Shown here in pieces: positions 25,465 to 34,517 of a stretch of DNA of 64,000 bases (positions are counted from its first letter, which is position 1; each line of letters starts with the position of its first letter). The notes under the pieces are model-generated. The model saw only the letters and a list, made by a program, of their open reading frames with translations. It was not told the DNA's origin and did not search any database. The DNA comes from Bacillota bacterium (GTDB lineage: Bacteria > Bacillota > Clostridia > Christensenellales > Aristaeellaceae). A program made the translations under genes and the position numbers. The DNA is taken from assembly GCA_023459275.1 (NCBI GenBank), contig JAEWVC010000041.1:59293-123292 (forward strand). Direction: 5' to 3'.

Positions 25465-25493
25465 TTTACAGCGTGCGCATGATCCCTTATAAT
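25465..25493 (+). promoter_or_regulatory. Strong promoter of the EIIC gene
   Basis: TTTACA (25465-25470), 17-base spacer, perfect TATAAT (25488-25493), leaving a leader of about 25 bases. Confidence 0.75.
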
Positions 25494-25524
25494 GAAGCGA
25501 AATCGGAGGAGGGGGGATGCGGTT

Positions 25525-26580
25525 ATGCAGGAGGAGAAAAAGCTCTCTCTGGGAAAGCGGCTGCTCAAGCGCTACGGATTGGATGCCTTGAGCGCCATGG
25601 CGCTTGGACTGTTTTCTACACTTATTATCGGCACGATCCTTGAACAACTGGGTACTTTTATTCCCGGCCTGTCTATCTTAACCCAAATGGCAGCCACGGC
25701 CAAACAGGCGGAGGTAGTCGGCGCGGCTATCGGCGTGGCGGTGGCCTGGGGCATGAAGGTGAAGCCCCTGGCCATCTTCACATCGGCTGTGTCAGGTGCC
25801 ATCGGTTATCTGCAGGGCGGGCCGCTGGGGTGCTTCATCGCGGCCGTGGTGGGCGCGGAGGCCGGTAATTTCATTGCGGGAAAGACAAAGCTGGATATTA
25901 TCCTGGTGCCCACCGCAACGCTGCTGGCCGGCGGGCTAACGTCCGCTGTGGCGAGCCCCGGCGTCAACTGGCTGATGGCGCTGCTTCGCAATTTTATCGA
26001 TACGGCTACGCTTTTACAGCCTATTCCCATGGGCATCATCGTGTCGGTGGTGGTGGGCCTGGCGCTGACAGCGCCCATCTCTTCTGCCGCGCTTTGCGCC
26101 ATGATTTTTGCGGTTCCCAAAGGCGGGGAACTAGGCTTGGGGCTTCAGCTTGCCGCGGGGGCGGCTACGGCAGGATGCTGCGCCCAGATGGTAGGGTTTG
26201 CCGTTACCAGCTATCGGGAGAACCGCGTGGGCGGCCTGGTGGCCCAAGGCATTGGCACCTCCATGCTGCAGGTGCCCAACATCCTTATGCATCCCTTGAT
26301 TTTGATTCCGCCCACGCTGGCTTCCGCCATCACGGGGCCTCTGGCCACCACCCTGTTTCAGATGCGCAACTCCGGCGTTTTTGCCGGCATGGGAACTTCC
26401 GGATTTGTTGGGCAGATCGGCACCTGGCGCGCCATGGCGGGGCTGGAAAGCGCCGGCATGATCGCACTGAAGATAGCTCTGCTCCATTTCATCCTTCCGG
26501 CGCTTTTGTCCCTTGCCTTCAGCGAGCTCATGCGCCGGCGCGGATGGATCAAGCCCGGGGACATGCTGCTGAAGCTATAA
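25525..26580 (+). CDS. PTS EIIC-domain membrane protein, PfoR type
   Basis: A 351-residue polytopic protein, very rich in Gly/Ala, with eight to ten helices. The ATG at 25525 follows GGAGGAGGGG. Segments such as GAIGYLQGGPLGCFIAAVVG, LLAGGLTSAVASPGVNWLM, IPMGIIVSVVVGLALTAPIS and GTSGFVGQIGTW mark the PTS_EIIC_2/PfoR family. This family keeps the membrane part of a sugar phosphotransferase system but stands apart from EIIA/EIIB. No PTS partners are nearby. PfoR was named as a regulator of perfringolysin in Clostridium perfringens; transport or regulatory activity here is not shown. It has its own promoter and terminator. Confidence 0.82.
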   Translation: MQEEKKLSLGKRLLKRYGLDALSAMALGLFSTLIIGTILEQLGTFIPGLSILTQMAATAKQAEVVGAAIGVAVAWGMKVKPLAIFTSAVSGAIGYLQGGPLGCFIAAVVGAEAGNFIAGKTKLDIILVPTATLLAGGLTSAVASPGVNWLMALLRNFIDTATLLQPIPMGIIVSVVVGLALTAPISSAALCAMIFAVPKGGELGLGLQLAAGAATAGCCAQMVGFAVTSYRENRVGGLVAQGIGTSMLQVPNILMHPLILIPPTLASAITGPLATTLFQMRNSGVFAGMGTSGFVGQIGTWRAMAGLESAGMIALKIALLHFILPALLSLAFSELMRRRGWIKPGDMLLKL

Positions 26581-26603
26581 TGATTTTCAGACAAAAAAAG
26601 AAG

Positions 26604-26630
26604 CCTCCGGCGAAATTCGCCGGAGGTTTT
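26604..26630. terminator. Terminator after the EIIC gene
   Basis: CCTCCGGCGAA and TTCGCCGGAGG form an 11-bp stem around one base, followed by TTTT, 24 bases beyond the stop. Confidence 0.8.
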
Positions 26631-26728
26631 GGCGTTGCGGGCAGCACCTTGGAGGGCAAGGGCATGCGCGCAACCGCCCGTGCACGCGCAAAAGCCGGCC
26701 GGTGGACGCGGCGCATTATACACGGCGC

Positions 26729-27616
26729 TTATACCGGTTTTAATCCGGCGTTGATCAATATCCTCGCGATTTCGAGAACCTCTTCCTTTCCTGCCTTCCC
26801 AAAGATATGGCAGTACCCCATGGGAAGGACCCACTCCACAGCGTTGACATCACCATTGGTGCTGACGATGACAGTGTCGTTTCCCAGCCTGACCGTCTGC
26901 TGGGAACCCTCATCGGTTTCGAAGGTGACACCGACGGACATGTTGTCCGCATTGGAGGCATCGAAAGCGACGATCTGCACATAAATACTCAATCCTTCTC
27001 CGTCTGCCAAGGACAAGTGTAGCGTAGAACCGAAGACATCTTCAAACAATGTCCCCCCACCGAATGCATACTTTTCCAGCAGGGGCCGAAAGGCTTTGTC
27101 CCCGGGCGTGCTGAGCGTGTACAATTCCTCTTCGCTGCGGATGGAAGTTTCCTTGGCCTGCGTATCCTCGATCTCACTGGGCGGCGGAGGAGGGATCATC
27201 TCCCCGTTCTGTGTTCCGCTTCCCAGAAGAGGATACTCCTTGGCGGGGGATTGAAAGGTCAGTGTGCCTTCACTCAGATGAAAAATCCTCAGGAAGCCGT
27301 TCCAGCGGAATGCGTTGGCCGCGCCAAAGGTGGTGACCGTGACAAGGATCAGGCACGCAGCCACGAGGACGGTGTGCTTCCAAACACGCTTCCCGGCGGC
27401 GCGGACGCTGTTCTTCCGGGCTTTGCGCCATGCCGCATGCATCGCCTGGCCATAGGCCGGCAAGGTATTAGCATCATCATCCGGCACGGAACCGGCCTGT
27501 TCATCAATCCGGTCCGTATCCATCTCCTCCAGGGGCTTGTCAAGCTCCGCGAGGACTTCCAAAAGGGAGGAAACGGGCGCCTCTTTTTGGGCGTCCATAT
27601 GCTCTTTGAGGCCCAT
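26729..27616 (-). CDS. Single-pass membrane protein, anti-sigma-like (third pair)
   Basis: A 295-residue protein: an acidic cytoplasmic N-terminus (about 1-80), one membrane helix (about 81-101, HTVLVAACLILVTVTTFGAA) and an outer domain with a proline stretch (MIPPPPPSEIED). The start follows AAGGAG. It lies 40 bases behind an ECF-like sigma gene, in the arrangement of the two other pairs, but its sequence is not obviously the same family; the outer domain is about half the size. I recognise no catalytic motif. An anti-sigma role is inferred from context. Confidence 0.65.
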   Translation of the reverse strand: MGLKEHMDAQKEAPVSSLLEVLAELDKPLEEMDTDRIDEQAGSVPDDDANTLPAYGQAMHAAWRKARKNSVRAAGKRVWKHTVLVAACLILVTVTTFGAANAFRWNGFLRIFHLSEGTLTFQSPAKEYPLLGSGTQNGEMIPPPPPSEIEDTQAKETSIRSEEELYTLSTPGDKAFRPLLEKYAFGGGTLFEDVFGSTLHLSLADGEGLSIYVQIVAFDASNADNMSVGVTFETDEGSQQTVRLGNDTVIVSTNGDVNAVEWVLPMGYCHIFGKAGKEEVLEIARILINAGLKPV

Positions 27617-27656
27617 CCGGGTGCTCCTTTCGCTATATATATGTCTTGAGCACGTC

Positions 27657-28220
27657 CTATTTGGACACCATTTGAAAATTTTTTTCTTCCAATGTCTTGA
27701 TCAGGCGCTGATGGAGGCGGTAAATCCGCTTTTTCAGCGTTGTTTCGCCAATGCCATAATCCTCACACAGCGTGGGGAGGTCCCTTTTCATATGATAAAG
27801 ATGGTGGTATAAAAGCTGATCCCTGGCAGAAAGCTTTTTCAGGAAAGGGCGCATGACATCCGACGGTTCCTCCCGCAGCAGGGATTCTAACGCATCCTCG
27901 GAAGGGGCTTGGGCGTGCTTTTGGGCGGAAGGCTCGTCCAGGCTCATGGCTTGCATTCTTCTAAGATAAAGCTGCTTTCTGACAAGGTTGTTGAAGCTGT
28001 ACCGCACGGTTTTGCACAGCCATGCCCGGGGTTTTGGATGACCGTGCAACTCTTCCCGCTTTACCCAGGCGGTGAAAAAAACCTGCTGTACCAAGTCCTC
28101 TGCAAATGATGCGTCCAGACCCGCGCTATAGACGAGATAACCGCACAGTTTCTGCACGTTTTCATATTCTTCACTGGCTACCATGTCGAACCAGGGTTTC
28201 ACCCGTGTGTCATCCGGCAT
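27657..28220 (-). CDS. ECF-like sigma factor (third pair)
   Basis: A 187-residue protein. Region 2 is around GLDASFAEDLVQQVFFTAWV and PRAWLCKTVRYSFNNLVRK. Region 4 is around SARDQLLYHHLYHMKRDLPT and YGIGETTLKKRIYRLHQRL. The linker is longer than usual and rich in Glu/Ser. The start follows GAGGT. More diverged than the other two sigma factors, but both DNA-binding regions are present. Confidence 0.82.
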   Translation of the reverse strand: MPDDTRVKPWFDMVASEEYENVQKLCGYLVYSAGLDASFAEDLVQQVFFTAWVKREELHGHPKPRAWLCKTVRYSFNNLVRKQLYLRRMQAMSLDEPSAQKHAQAPSEDALESLLREEPSDVMRPFLKKLSARDQLLYHHLYHMKRDLPTLCEDYGIGETTLKKRIYRLHQRLIKTLEEKNFQMVSK

Positions 28221-28251
28221 ACGTACCTCGCGTTAGATTGGAATCGGTTTG

Positions 28252-28280
28252 ATTATAGCATAAACGGATATACATTGCCA
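28252..28280 (-). promoter_or_regulatory. Possible promoter of the third sigma gene
   Basis: On the minus strand a perfect TATAAT (28257-28252) with a poor -35 (TGGCAA). A weak -35 is expected if an alternative sigma factor or activator is used. Confidence 0.4.
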
Positions 28281-28341
28281 TTTTCATCCCGCAAATGCGT
28301 ACAAGTGCATAAGAATGCCTACTATAACGGGAAAAATATGC

Positions 28342-28370
28342 TTGCCTTTTGGGAAAAAGAATGGTATTAC
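28342..28370 (+). promoter_or_regulatory. Promoter of the rbgA block
   Basis: TTGCCT (28342-28347), 17-base spacer, TATTAC (28365-28370) preceded by an extended -10 TGG. Confidence 0.55.
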
Positions 28371-28422
28371 TAAAAGGAAACAAAAAATCAATATGAAACC
28401 CATATATTGGAAGGAGCTGCCC

Positions 28423-29385
28423 GTGGAGATCAACTGGTACCCTGGGCATATGGCGCGGGCCAAGAGGCTGCTTATCCAGCAGCTTGGCCGGGTGGACGCG
28501 GTGGTGGAGCTTTGCGATGCCAGACTTCCCCACGCCAGCCGCAATCCTGATCTGAACGCTTTGGCAGCCGGGAAGAACCGTGTGCTGCTTTTGAATAAGG
28601 CCGATCTGGCCAACGCGGGAGAAACGCAGAAATGGCTCCGCCTTTTTCGCGGGCAGGGAGTCACTGCGCAGCCGTTTGTATCCACCGGCGGAAAAGCGAA
28701 GGATGTGCTTGCGCTGATAGAGGAAGCCGCCCGGGAGAGGGTGGAAAGGGCTGCCGGCAGGGGGATCAACAAGACCGTGCGGGTCATGGTGGCAGGCGTT
28801 CCCAACGTGGGGAAGAGTACCCTCATCAACCGCCTGTGCGGGTCTTCCGTAACCAAGGTGGGCGACAGGCCCGGCGTGACAAGGGCCAACCAGTGGGTGA
28901 AAGTGACGCCTTATTTGGAGGTGCTGGATACGCCGGGCATGCTCTGGCCCAGGATGGACGATCAGACGGCTGCCAGGCGCCTGGCGTATATCGGCACCAT
29001 CAGGGATCAGGCGGTGGACGGGCTGATGCTGGCCATCCATTTGCTGGAGGATCTGATGGCCGTATGCCCCGATGCGGTGCGGCAGCGGTTTAGGGTTCCG
29101 GATGGAGTATCCTCCGGTACGGCGCTCATGGAGGCAGCCTGCCGCGGCCGCGGCTGGCTTATAAAAGGCGGTGAGGCGGACCTGGACCGTGGCGCCGGCG
29201 TGGTGCTGGATGAATTCCGGGCGGGAAAGCTGGGGAGAATCACTTTGGAGCTTGTCCGGGATGAAACGCCTTTCTCCTCCCGTTTGACTGATGGGAACGG
29301 AAAAAATCTGGAAGCGCGGGCAGCGAAGGAGCATATGCAGGATGAATCGTCCTCAGCGGCTGATGGAGCTGACGAAAACGGATGA
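28423..29385 (+). CDS. rbgA: Ribosome biogenesis GTPase RbgA (YlqF)
   Basis: A 320-residue circularly permuted GTPase needed for late 50S subunit assembly. The start is GTG at 28423, seven bases after GGAAGGAG, giving the family N-terminus VEINWYPGHMARAKR. An ATG 30 bases upstream has no ribosome binding site. Permuted order: G4 LLNKADLA first, then G1 GVPNVGKSTLIN, then G3 DTPGML. The C-terminal helical domain is longer than in Bacillus subtilis (about 280 residues there), with an added tail. It heads the block and overlaps rnhB by 44 bases, as in Bacillus where rnhB also follows. Confidence 0.94.
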   Translation: MEINWYPGHMARAKRLLIQQLGRVDAVVELCDARLPHASRNPDLNALAAGKNRVLLLNKADLANAGETQKWLRLFRGQGVTAQPFVSTGGKAKDVLALIEEAARERVERAAGRGINKTVRVMVAGVPNVGKSTLINRLCGSSVTKVGDRPGVTRANQWVKVTPYLEVLDTPGMLWPRMDDQTAARRLAYIGTIRDQAVDGLMLAIHLLEDLMAVCPDAVRQRFRVPDGVSSGTALMEAACRGRGWLIKGGEADLDRGAGVVLDEFRAGKLGRITLELVRDETPFSSRLTDGNGKNLEARAAKEHMQDESSSAADGADENG

Positions 29386-29950
29386 GCCCCTATGGGCCAT
29401 GGGGATCCTTTTTGCGGGGATGGATGAGGCGGGCCGCGGCCCGCTGGCGGGGAACGTGGTGGCCGCCTGCGTGGCGATGCCGCCCCAGCCTCTGCTGGAA
29501 TGGGTGGACGACAGCAAAAAATTGAGCCCCGCCCGCAGGGAAGCGGTGTATGGCCTCATTATGGAAACCGCGCTGTATGTGGGTGTGGGGGAGGCGTCCC
29601 CGGAGGAGATTGACGGGATCAATATCCTGAACGCTACCAAGGAGGCCATGCGCCGCGCTGCTGCCGGGGTGCCGGCCACGCTGTTTTTGATCGATGCGCT
29701 TTCGGGCTTGGGGCTCCATGGCCAGGAGAGGGGCATTGTCCACGGTGATGCGCTGTGTTATTCCATTGCCGCCGCCAGCATTGTGGCCAAGGTCACAAGG
29801 GACAGGCAGATGGCGGCACTGGACGCGCAATACCCCGGATATGGGTTTTTGAAGCACAAGGGATATGGCACACCGGAGCACATTGCTGCCTTGCGCGCCC
29901 TGGGGCCTTGCCCGGCCCACCGGAGAAGCTTTATCGGGCATTTTGTATGA
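29342..29950 (+). CDS. rnhB: Ribonuclease HII
   Basis: A 202-residue enzyme that cuts RNA at RNA-DNA junctions and single ribonucleotides in DNA. The ATG at 29342 lies inside the end of rbgA with AAGGAG ten bases upstream. Catalytic acids are seen in GMDEAGRGPLAG (Asp, Glu) and LIDALSG (Asp); SIAAASIVAKVTRDR is the family signature. The stop overlaps the start of yraN (ATGA). Confidence 0.94.
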   Translation: MNRPQRLMELTKTDEPLWAMGILFAGMDEAGRGPLAGNVVAACVAMPPQPLLEWVDDSKKLSPARREAVYGLIMETALYVGVGEASPEEIDGINILNATKEAMRRAAAGVPATLFLIDALSGLGLHGQERGIVHGDALCYSIAAASIVAKVTRDRQMAALDAQYPGYGFLKHKGYGTPEHIAALRALGPCPAHRRSFIGHFV

Positions 29951-30309
29951 GAGCCGGGGCAAAAGAAAAGGGGCTGCGGGGCGAGGAACTGGCCCTTACC
30001 TTTCTGGCTGGGAAGGGCTTGCGCCTTTTGGAACGGCGGTTCCATGCGCCCGGCGGGGAGATTGACCTCGTCATGGAAGCGGACGGCTTGCTGGTGTTCG
30101 TGGAGGTCAAATACCGCCCTGCCGGCCGCCCGGGCAGCGGGATGGAGGCCGTCACGGCAAAAAAGCAGCGGCGCATCTTATTGGCTGCCGGGGAATACCT
30201 GCTTCAAACGGGCGGGTTTGACCGGCCCATGCGCTTTGATGTGGTGGAGGTCACGGGGGGAGGCGTCATCCATGTGGAGAACGCCTTTTCGGGAAGCTGG
30301 CCGGGCTGA
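29947..30309 (+). CDS. yraN: YraN/UPF0102 family nuclease-fold protein
   Basis: A 120-residue protein with the restriction-endonuclease-like core of UPF0102: KGLRGEELALTFL, then GEIDLVMEADGLLVFVEVK containing the Asp and Glu-x-Lys of a metal nuclease site. It is coupled to rnhB by an ATGA overlap. The family sits next to rnhB in many Bacillota; its cellular role is poorly known. Confidence 0.9.
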   Translation: MRAGAKEKGLRGEELALTFLAGKGLRLLERRFHAPGGEIDLVMEADGLLVFVEVKYRPAGRPGSGMEAVTAKKQRRILLAAGEYLLQTGGFDRPMRFDVVEVTGGGVIHVENAFSGSWPG

Positions 30310-30356
30310 GCTTCCTTTGCTGTCGGTGGCAGAATGCATGCAAGGAGATCGTATCT

Positions 30357-33300
30357 ATGGAACGCAGGCCCTCCTTTCTTTTCCGATGCTGCCTTTTGCT
30401 TGTGCTGGCCGCGGCTTTGCTGATTCCCATGGCCGCCGCGGCGGAAGAAAATCTGCTGGAGAACGGAAGCTTTGAAAAACTGGATGGCAGCGGAATGCCG
30501 GCTGGCTGGTATACGGACGCTTATCTGGACCAGCCGGGGTATACGGAATATACCGTTACCGGTGAGGCAAAGGATGGGCAGCACGCGGCGGTGGTGGAGA
30601 ATTTCGGCGCCAATGACGCGCGCCTCGCCCAGATCGTGTCCGTGGACCCGGACAGCATCTATTGCCTGAGCGGCTATGTGAAGGCCGAAAATATCCCGGA
30701 CGCCGGGCTGGGGGCCAACCTGTCGGTGGCAGGGGTATATGTGTTTTCCGACAGCCTGTACGGTACGGATGGGGCATGGCGGGAGCTTACCCTGTACGGG
30801 CTGACCGGCCCCGGCCAAAACACCGTCACGGTGTATGCCAGGCTGGGCGGGTACAGCGGTGAGAGCGAGGGAAAGGCCTATTTTGATGATCTGCGCCTTG
30901 TAAAGGTGACGGGCGGGCTTCCCGCCGGCGCGGTTTTGACGCAGTGGTATAAGGAAGACTCCGCCTTGGCTGCGGATGGCGGGGACGATACGCAGGAGAG
31001 TGCTCAAAACTCTTCCAACTGGCCGCTTTTGGTACTTTTGTCCTTTGCCTTTCTGATCCTTCTTCTGCTGCTAAAACCCCTTCTAAACAGGGAACAGCCC
31101 TCCCCACGCCTCAAACGGGAGGAAAAGGACCATGTCAAGGCCGTACTGGCGGCGGCGCTTTTCGCGGCCTTTGTGCTCCGGGTGATTCTGGCGGCAAAGA
31201 TCCCGGGCATGGCCCACGATGTGATGGATTTCCGCATCTGGGGCGATATGATGGTGAAATACGGCCCGGCGAACATCTATCAAAACGCCGGAATGCTGGA
31301 CTATCCCCCGGCGCTGCTGTACGTGTGGGGGCTCAACAGCCTGGTGGCCGGTATCCTGGGGGATGCGTCCCAGGGCCTGCTGCTTTTGAACATCAAATCC
31401 GCGCCCATCGTGGCGGACATGGTAACGGCGCTGCTCCTGTACCGCATGGCGGAAAAGAAGCTGCCTAAAAAGAGCGCAGCGGCCATCAGCGTGCTGTATG
31501 CCTTCAACCCCGCGGTGCTTCTAAATGGCGCGGCCTGGGGCCAGGTGGACAGCATCCTGGCGCTGGGGCTTTTGCTGGTGGCCTGGTGGGCCATGGAACG
31601 CAAATGGGAAAAGGCGCTGCCGGCCTATGTGGCCTGCGTGCTGATGAAGCCCCAGGCGCTGATGCTGGGGCCTTTGGGGCTTGCTGCTCTCCTGTACGAG
31701 CTGTTCCGGAAGGAGGAGAAGCTGCCCCTGAAGGAGTTGGGCCGCGGCCTGCTGTGGTCGGTGCTTGTGGGAGCCGTGGTCCTTGTGCCCTTCTACATCC
31801 ACCAGAAAATCACCTGGATCATTGACCTGTATGGGTCGACGCTGTCCTCTTACGCCTATACGACGCTGAACACCGCAAACTTCTACTATTTCCCGGCCAG
31901 CTACAACTGGGAGCCGCTGACCAACACGGTGCGCCGTGCCGTGCCCCTGGCACTGATGCTGGTATCGGCTGCTATCGGCGTCTGGCAGACGGCTGTCGCC
32001 GCCAAACGGAACGGGAACCTTTTTCAAAAATATGGCCAGCCGGTCTTCTTTGCCGCCGCCTTCGTGGCATTTCTGACGATGGCAGCGATAAATGTAGATT
32101 TTGGCATGTTCGGCACGATGATGATGGCCTTGGTGATCTCCTGGGTGCTGGTCACCTACCTGCAGGGCGGCAGGGTGGAAAATCTGCCGCTTATGGGCGG
32201 CATCCTGTTTGCGGGGCTGTATGTGCTGGGCGTAATGATGCACGAACGCTACCTGTTCCCGGCGCTGATCCTGCTGGCCATGGCTTGGGTGCAAAAAAGG
32301 GACTGGCGCATCATGACGCTGCTGGTGGGCTTCTCCGTCACCACATTCATAAACGCCGGCATCGTGCTGGACAATTCCATCCGCCTGGGGAGCCAGTACC
32401 TGCACCTGAGCAGTGAAACCGGCGCCCTCAACGTGCTTTTGTCCGTCTCAAACCTGGCGCTAACGGCGCTGGCCATGTATACCGGTCTTCGGCTGTGCGG
32501 AGAAAACGCGCCGGAGCGGCGCATGTCCCTGGCGGCATTGCCCGGTATGAAGCAGGTGCAGGGTAAGCCTGTGGAAAGCCGTGCGAAAGCGGCGATCTTG
32601 AAGCCAAGGGATGCACGGCTGAACCTGAAGCGCCTGGATTATCTTCTTCTTGCGGGTATTACGCTGGCCTATGCCATTTTGACCTTCTGGAACCTGGGCA
32701 GCATGAAGGCCCCGCAGACCGCATGGATCTCCACCAAGGCCGGGGAGCAGGTGGTGCTGGATCTGGGCGGCGAGCAGGACTTCCACATGCTCTATTTCGG
32801 CGGCATCAATTACAGCGACTTTACCGTGGCGGTAAGCGCGGATGGGCAGGCCTGGTCGGAGGAATACTTTGCCAGGATGCAGGAGGGCAACTGCTTCCAG
32901 TGGCAGTACCTGGTGAACACCAGGGGAACCGCCGGTTCCGTGACCTATACCGATGCGCCCAGGGACCTCGTGGGCCGGTACGTAAGGATCACGGCGAATA
33001 CCATCGGCCTGAACCTGAACGAAGTGATTTTCAGGGATCTTGACGGGGCGGCGCTTCCCGCCAGGGTCATCGCCCACACGGGGAACAACTTGGCTTCCAG
33101 CGTGAAGACCTCCATAGAAAACCTTACGGATGAGCAGGATACTTTGGAAGGGGAGCCCGGCTGGTACAACAGCACCTATTTCGATGAGATCTACCATGCC
33201 CGCACCGCCTATGAGCATGCCCATGGCATCCGTCCCTACGAAACCTCCCACCCGCCGTTGGGCAAGGTGATGATGAGCTGGGCGGTGATGGCCTTTGGCA

Positions 33301-34490
33301 TGGTGCCCTTTGGCTGGCGGTTCGCCGGGGCGCTGGCGGGTGTTTTGATGCTTCCGGTGATGTACTTGCTTGCCAAGCAGCTGACCAGGAAAACAGGCCT
33401 TGCCGCCGGGGCCTTGCTGCTGATGACCTTCGATCTGATGCATTTTACCCAGACGCGCATCGCCACCATCGACAGCTTCCCGGTGCTGTTTATCATGCTG
33501 TCGTACCTGTTCATGTTCCGCTATGTGCTGATGGACTTTTGGGAAAAACCCTTTTGGAAGACGCTTGTGCCCCTGGCCCTCTCCGGGCTGTTCATGGGCA
33601 TGGGCATCGCCAGCAAATGGATCGGCATTTACGCCGCGGTGGGGCTGGCCGTGCTGTTCTTCGTAAGCTGCTGGCGTCATTTGGCGGAAAGCGGTGCGGC
33701 GGCCAGGCTGCTTGCCACGCCCAAGGCGGTAAAGGAGGAGCGGCGGGGCGCGGTGGCGCTGGCCGCCCGGGAAGGGCCAAAGCGGGTTCTGGTCACCTGC
33801 CTGTATTGCCTTGCTTTCTTCATCGCGGTGCCGGCGGCGATCTATTACCTGTCATACATCCCGTATTTCGCCCCCAACGGCGGCGTGACGCTGCAAAAGA
33901 TCATTGAAGCGCAAAAGGGCATGTACAACTACCACAGCACGCCGGGCCTGGGCGCCGACCATCCCTACCAATCCCCCTGGTGGGAGTGGCCCCTGATTTT
34001 GAAGCCCATGTGGTATTTCAAAGGGAGCTATGTGCCGGAGGGGATGGGCTCCACCATCTTCGCCATGGGCAATCCCGCCGTGTGGTGGGCTGGGTTCGCG
34101 GCGCTGATTGCGGTGTTTGTGGTCTTCGTAAAGCGGCATGTGTGGCGGGATGAAAGGGATTTGCTCCTCCATGTGCGCACGAGGGAGCTGGACGACGCGC
34201 CTGCACTGCTGCTGACCGGCTTTGCCAGCCAGTTTATGCCCTGGGTGCTGGTGCCGCGCTCCACGTTCATCTATCACTACTTCGCCAGCGTGCCCTTCAT
34301 CATCCTGTGCACGGTGCTGTGCTTCAAGTGGCTCAGGCAGAAGTATGAAATCATTGCCGACAGCATCCTGTGGACGCTTGTGGCCCTGGCGGGGATCCTC
34401 TTTGCGGCGTTTTACCCTTACGCCAGCGGTATGGTTACCTCCACCGTCTGGCTGGACGCCATGAAGTGGTTCAAAGGGATCTATTATTGA
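30357..34490 (+). CDS. Double glycosyltransferase: sugar-binding module, GT-C domain and PMT (GT39-like) domain
   Basis: A 1377-residue membrane protein; start after AAGGAG. In order: signal peptide (about 1-27); a carbohydrate-binding-like beta sandwich (about 30-190, NLLENGSFEKLDGSGMPAGW); a helix near 215-235; a first polytopic GT-C domain (about 260-720, DVMDFRIWGDMMVKYGPANI and DYPPALLYVWG); a discoidin-like soluble domain (about 780-925); and a second polytopic domain of the protein-mannosyltransferase family (about 930-1377) with FDEIYHARTAYE and SHPPLGK, the acidic pair and loop typical of PMT enzymes. Such enzymes use polyprenyl-phosphate sugars and act outside the membrane. It probably glycosylates surface proteins or polymers. 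Its place within a housekeeping block is unusual. Confidence 0.85.
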   Translation: MERRPSFLFRCCLLLVLAAALLIPMAAAAEENLLENGSFEKLDGSGMPAGWYTDAYLDQPGYTEYTVTGEAKDGQHAAVVENFGANDARLAQIVSVDPDSIYCLSGYVKAENIPDAGLGANLSVAGVYVFSDSLYGTDGAWRELTLYGLTGPGQNTVTVYARLGGYSGESEGKAYFDDLRLVKVTGGLPAGAVLTQWYKEDSALAADGGDDTQESAQNSSNWPLLVLLSFAFLILLLLLKPLLNREQPSPRLKREEKDHVKAVLAAALFAAFVLRVILAAKIPGMAHDVMDFRIWGDMMVKYGPANIYQNAGMLDYPPALLYVWGLNSLVAGILGDASQGLLLLNIKSAPIVADMVTALLLYRMAEKKLPKKSAAAISVLYAFNPAVLLNGAAWGQVDSILALGLLLVAWWAMERKWEKALPAYVACVLMKPQALMLGPLGLAALLYELFRKEEKLPLKELGRGLLWSVLVGAVVLVPFYIHQKITWIIDLYGSTLSSYAYTTLNTANFYYFPASYNWEPLTNTVRRAVPLALMLVSAAIGVWQTAVAAKRNGNLFQKYGQPVFFAAAFVAFLTMAAINVDFGMFGTMMMALVISWVLVTYLQGGRVENLPLMGGILFAGLYVLGVMMHERYLFPALILLAMAWVQKRDWRIMTLLVGFSVTTFINAGIVLDNSIRLGSQYLHLSSETGALNVLLSVSNLALTALAMYTGLRLCGENAPERRMSLAALPGMKQVQGKPVESRAKAAILKPRDARLNLKRLDYLLLAGITLAYAILTFWNLGSMKAPQTAWISTKAGEQVVLDLGGEQDFHMLYFGGINYSDFTVAVSADGQAWSEEYFARMQEGNCFQWQYLVNTRGTAGSVTYTDAPRDLVGRYVRITANTIGLNLNEVIFRDLDGAALPARVIAHTGNNLASSVKTSIENLTDEQDTLEGEPGWYNSTYFDEIYHARTAYEHAHGIRPYETSHPPLGKVMMSWAVMAFGMVPFGWRFAGALAGVLMLPVMYLLAKQLTRKTGLAAGALLLMTFDLMHFTQTRIATIDSFPVLFIMLSYLFMFRYVLMDFWEKPFWKTLVPLALSGLFMGMGIASKWIGIYAAVGLAVLFFVSCWRHLAESGAAARLLATPKAVKEERRGAVALAAREGPKRVLVTCLYCLAFFIAVPAAIYYLSYIPYFAPNGGVTLQKIIEAQKGMYNYHSTPGLGADHPYQSPWWEWPLILKPMWYFKGSYVPEGMGSTIFAMGNPAVWWAGFAALIAVFVVFVKRHVWRDERDLLLHVRTRELDDAPALLLTGFASQFMPWVLVPRSTFIYHYFASVPFIILCTVLCFKWLRQKYEIIADSILWTLVALAGILFAAFYPYASGMVTSTVWLDAMKWFKGIYY

Positions 34491-34517
34491 TACAAAAGCG
34501 GAAAGGGGGGCAAGGCT

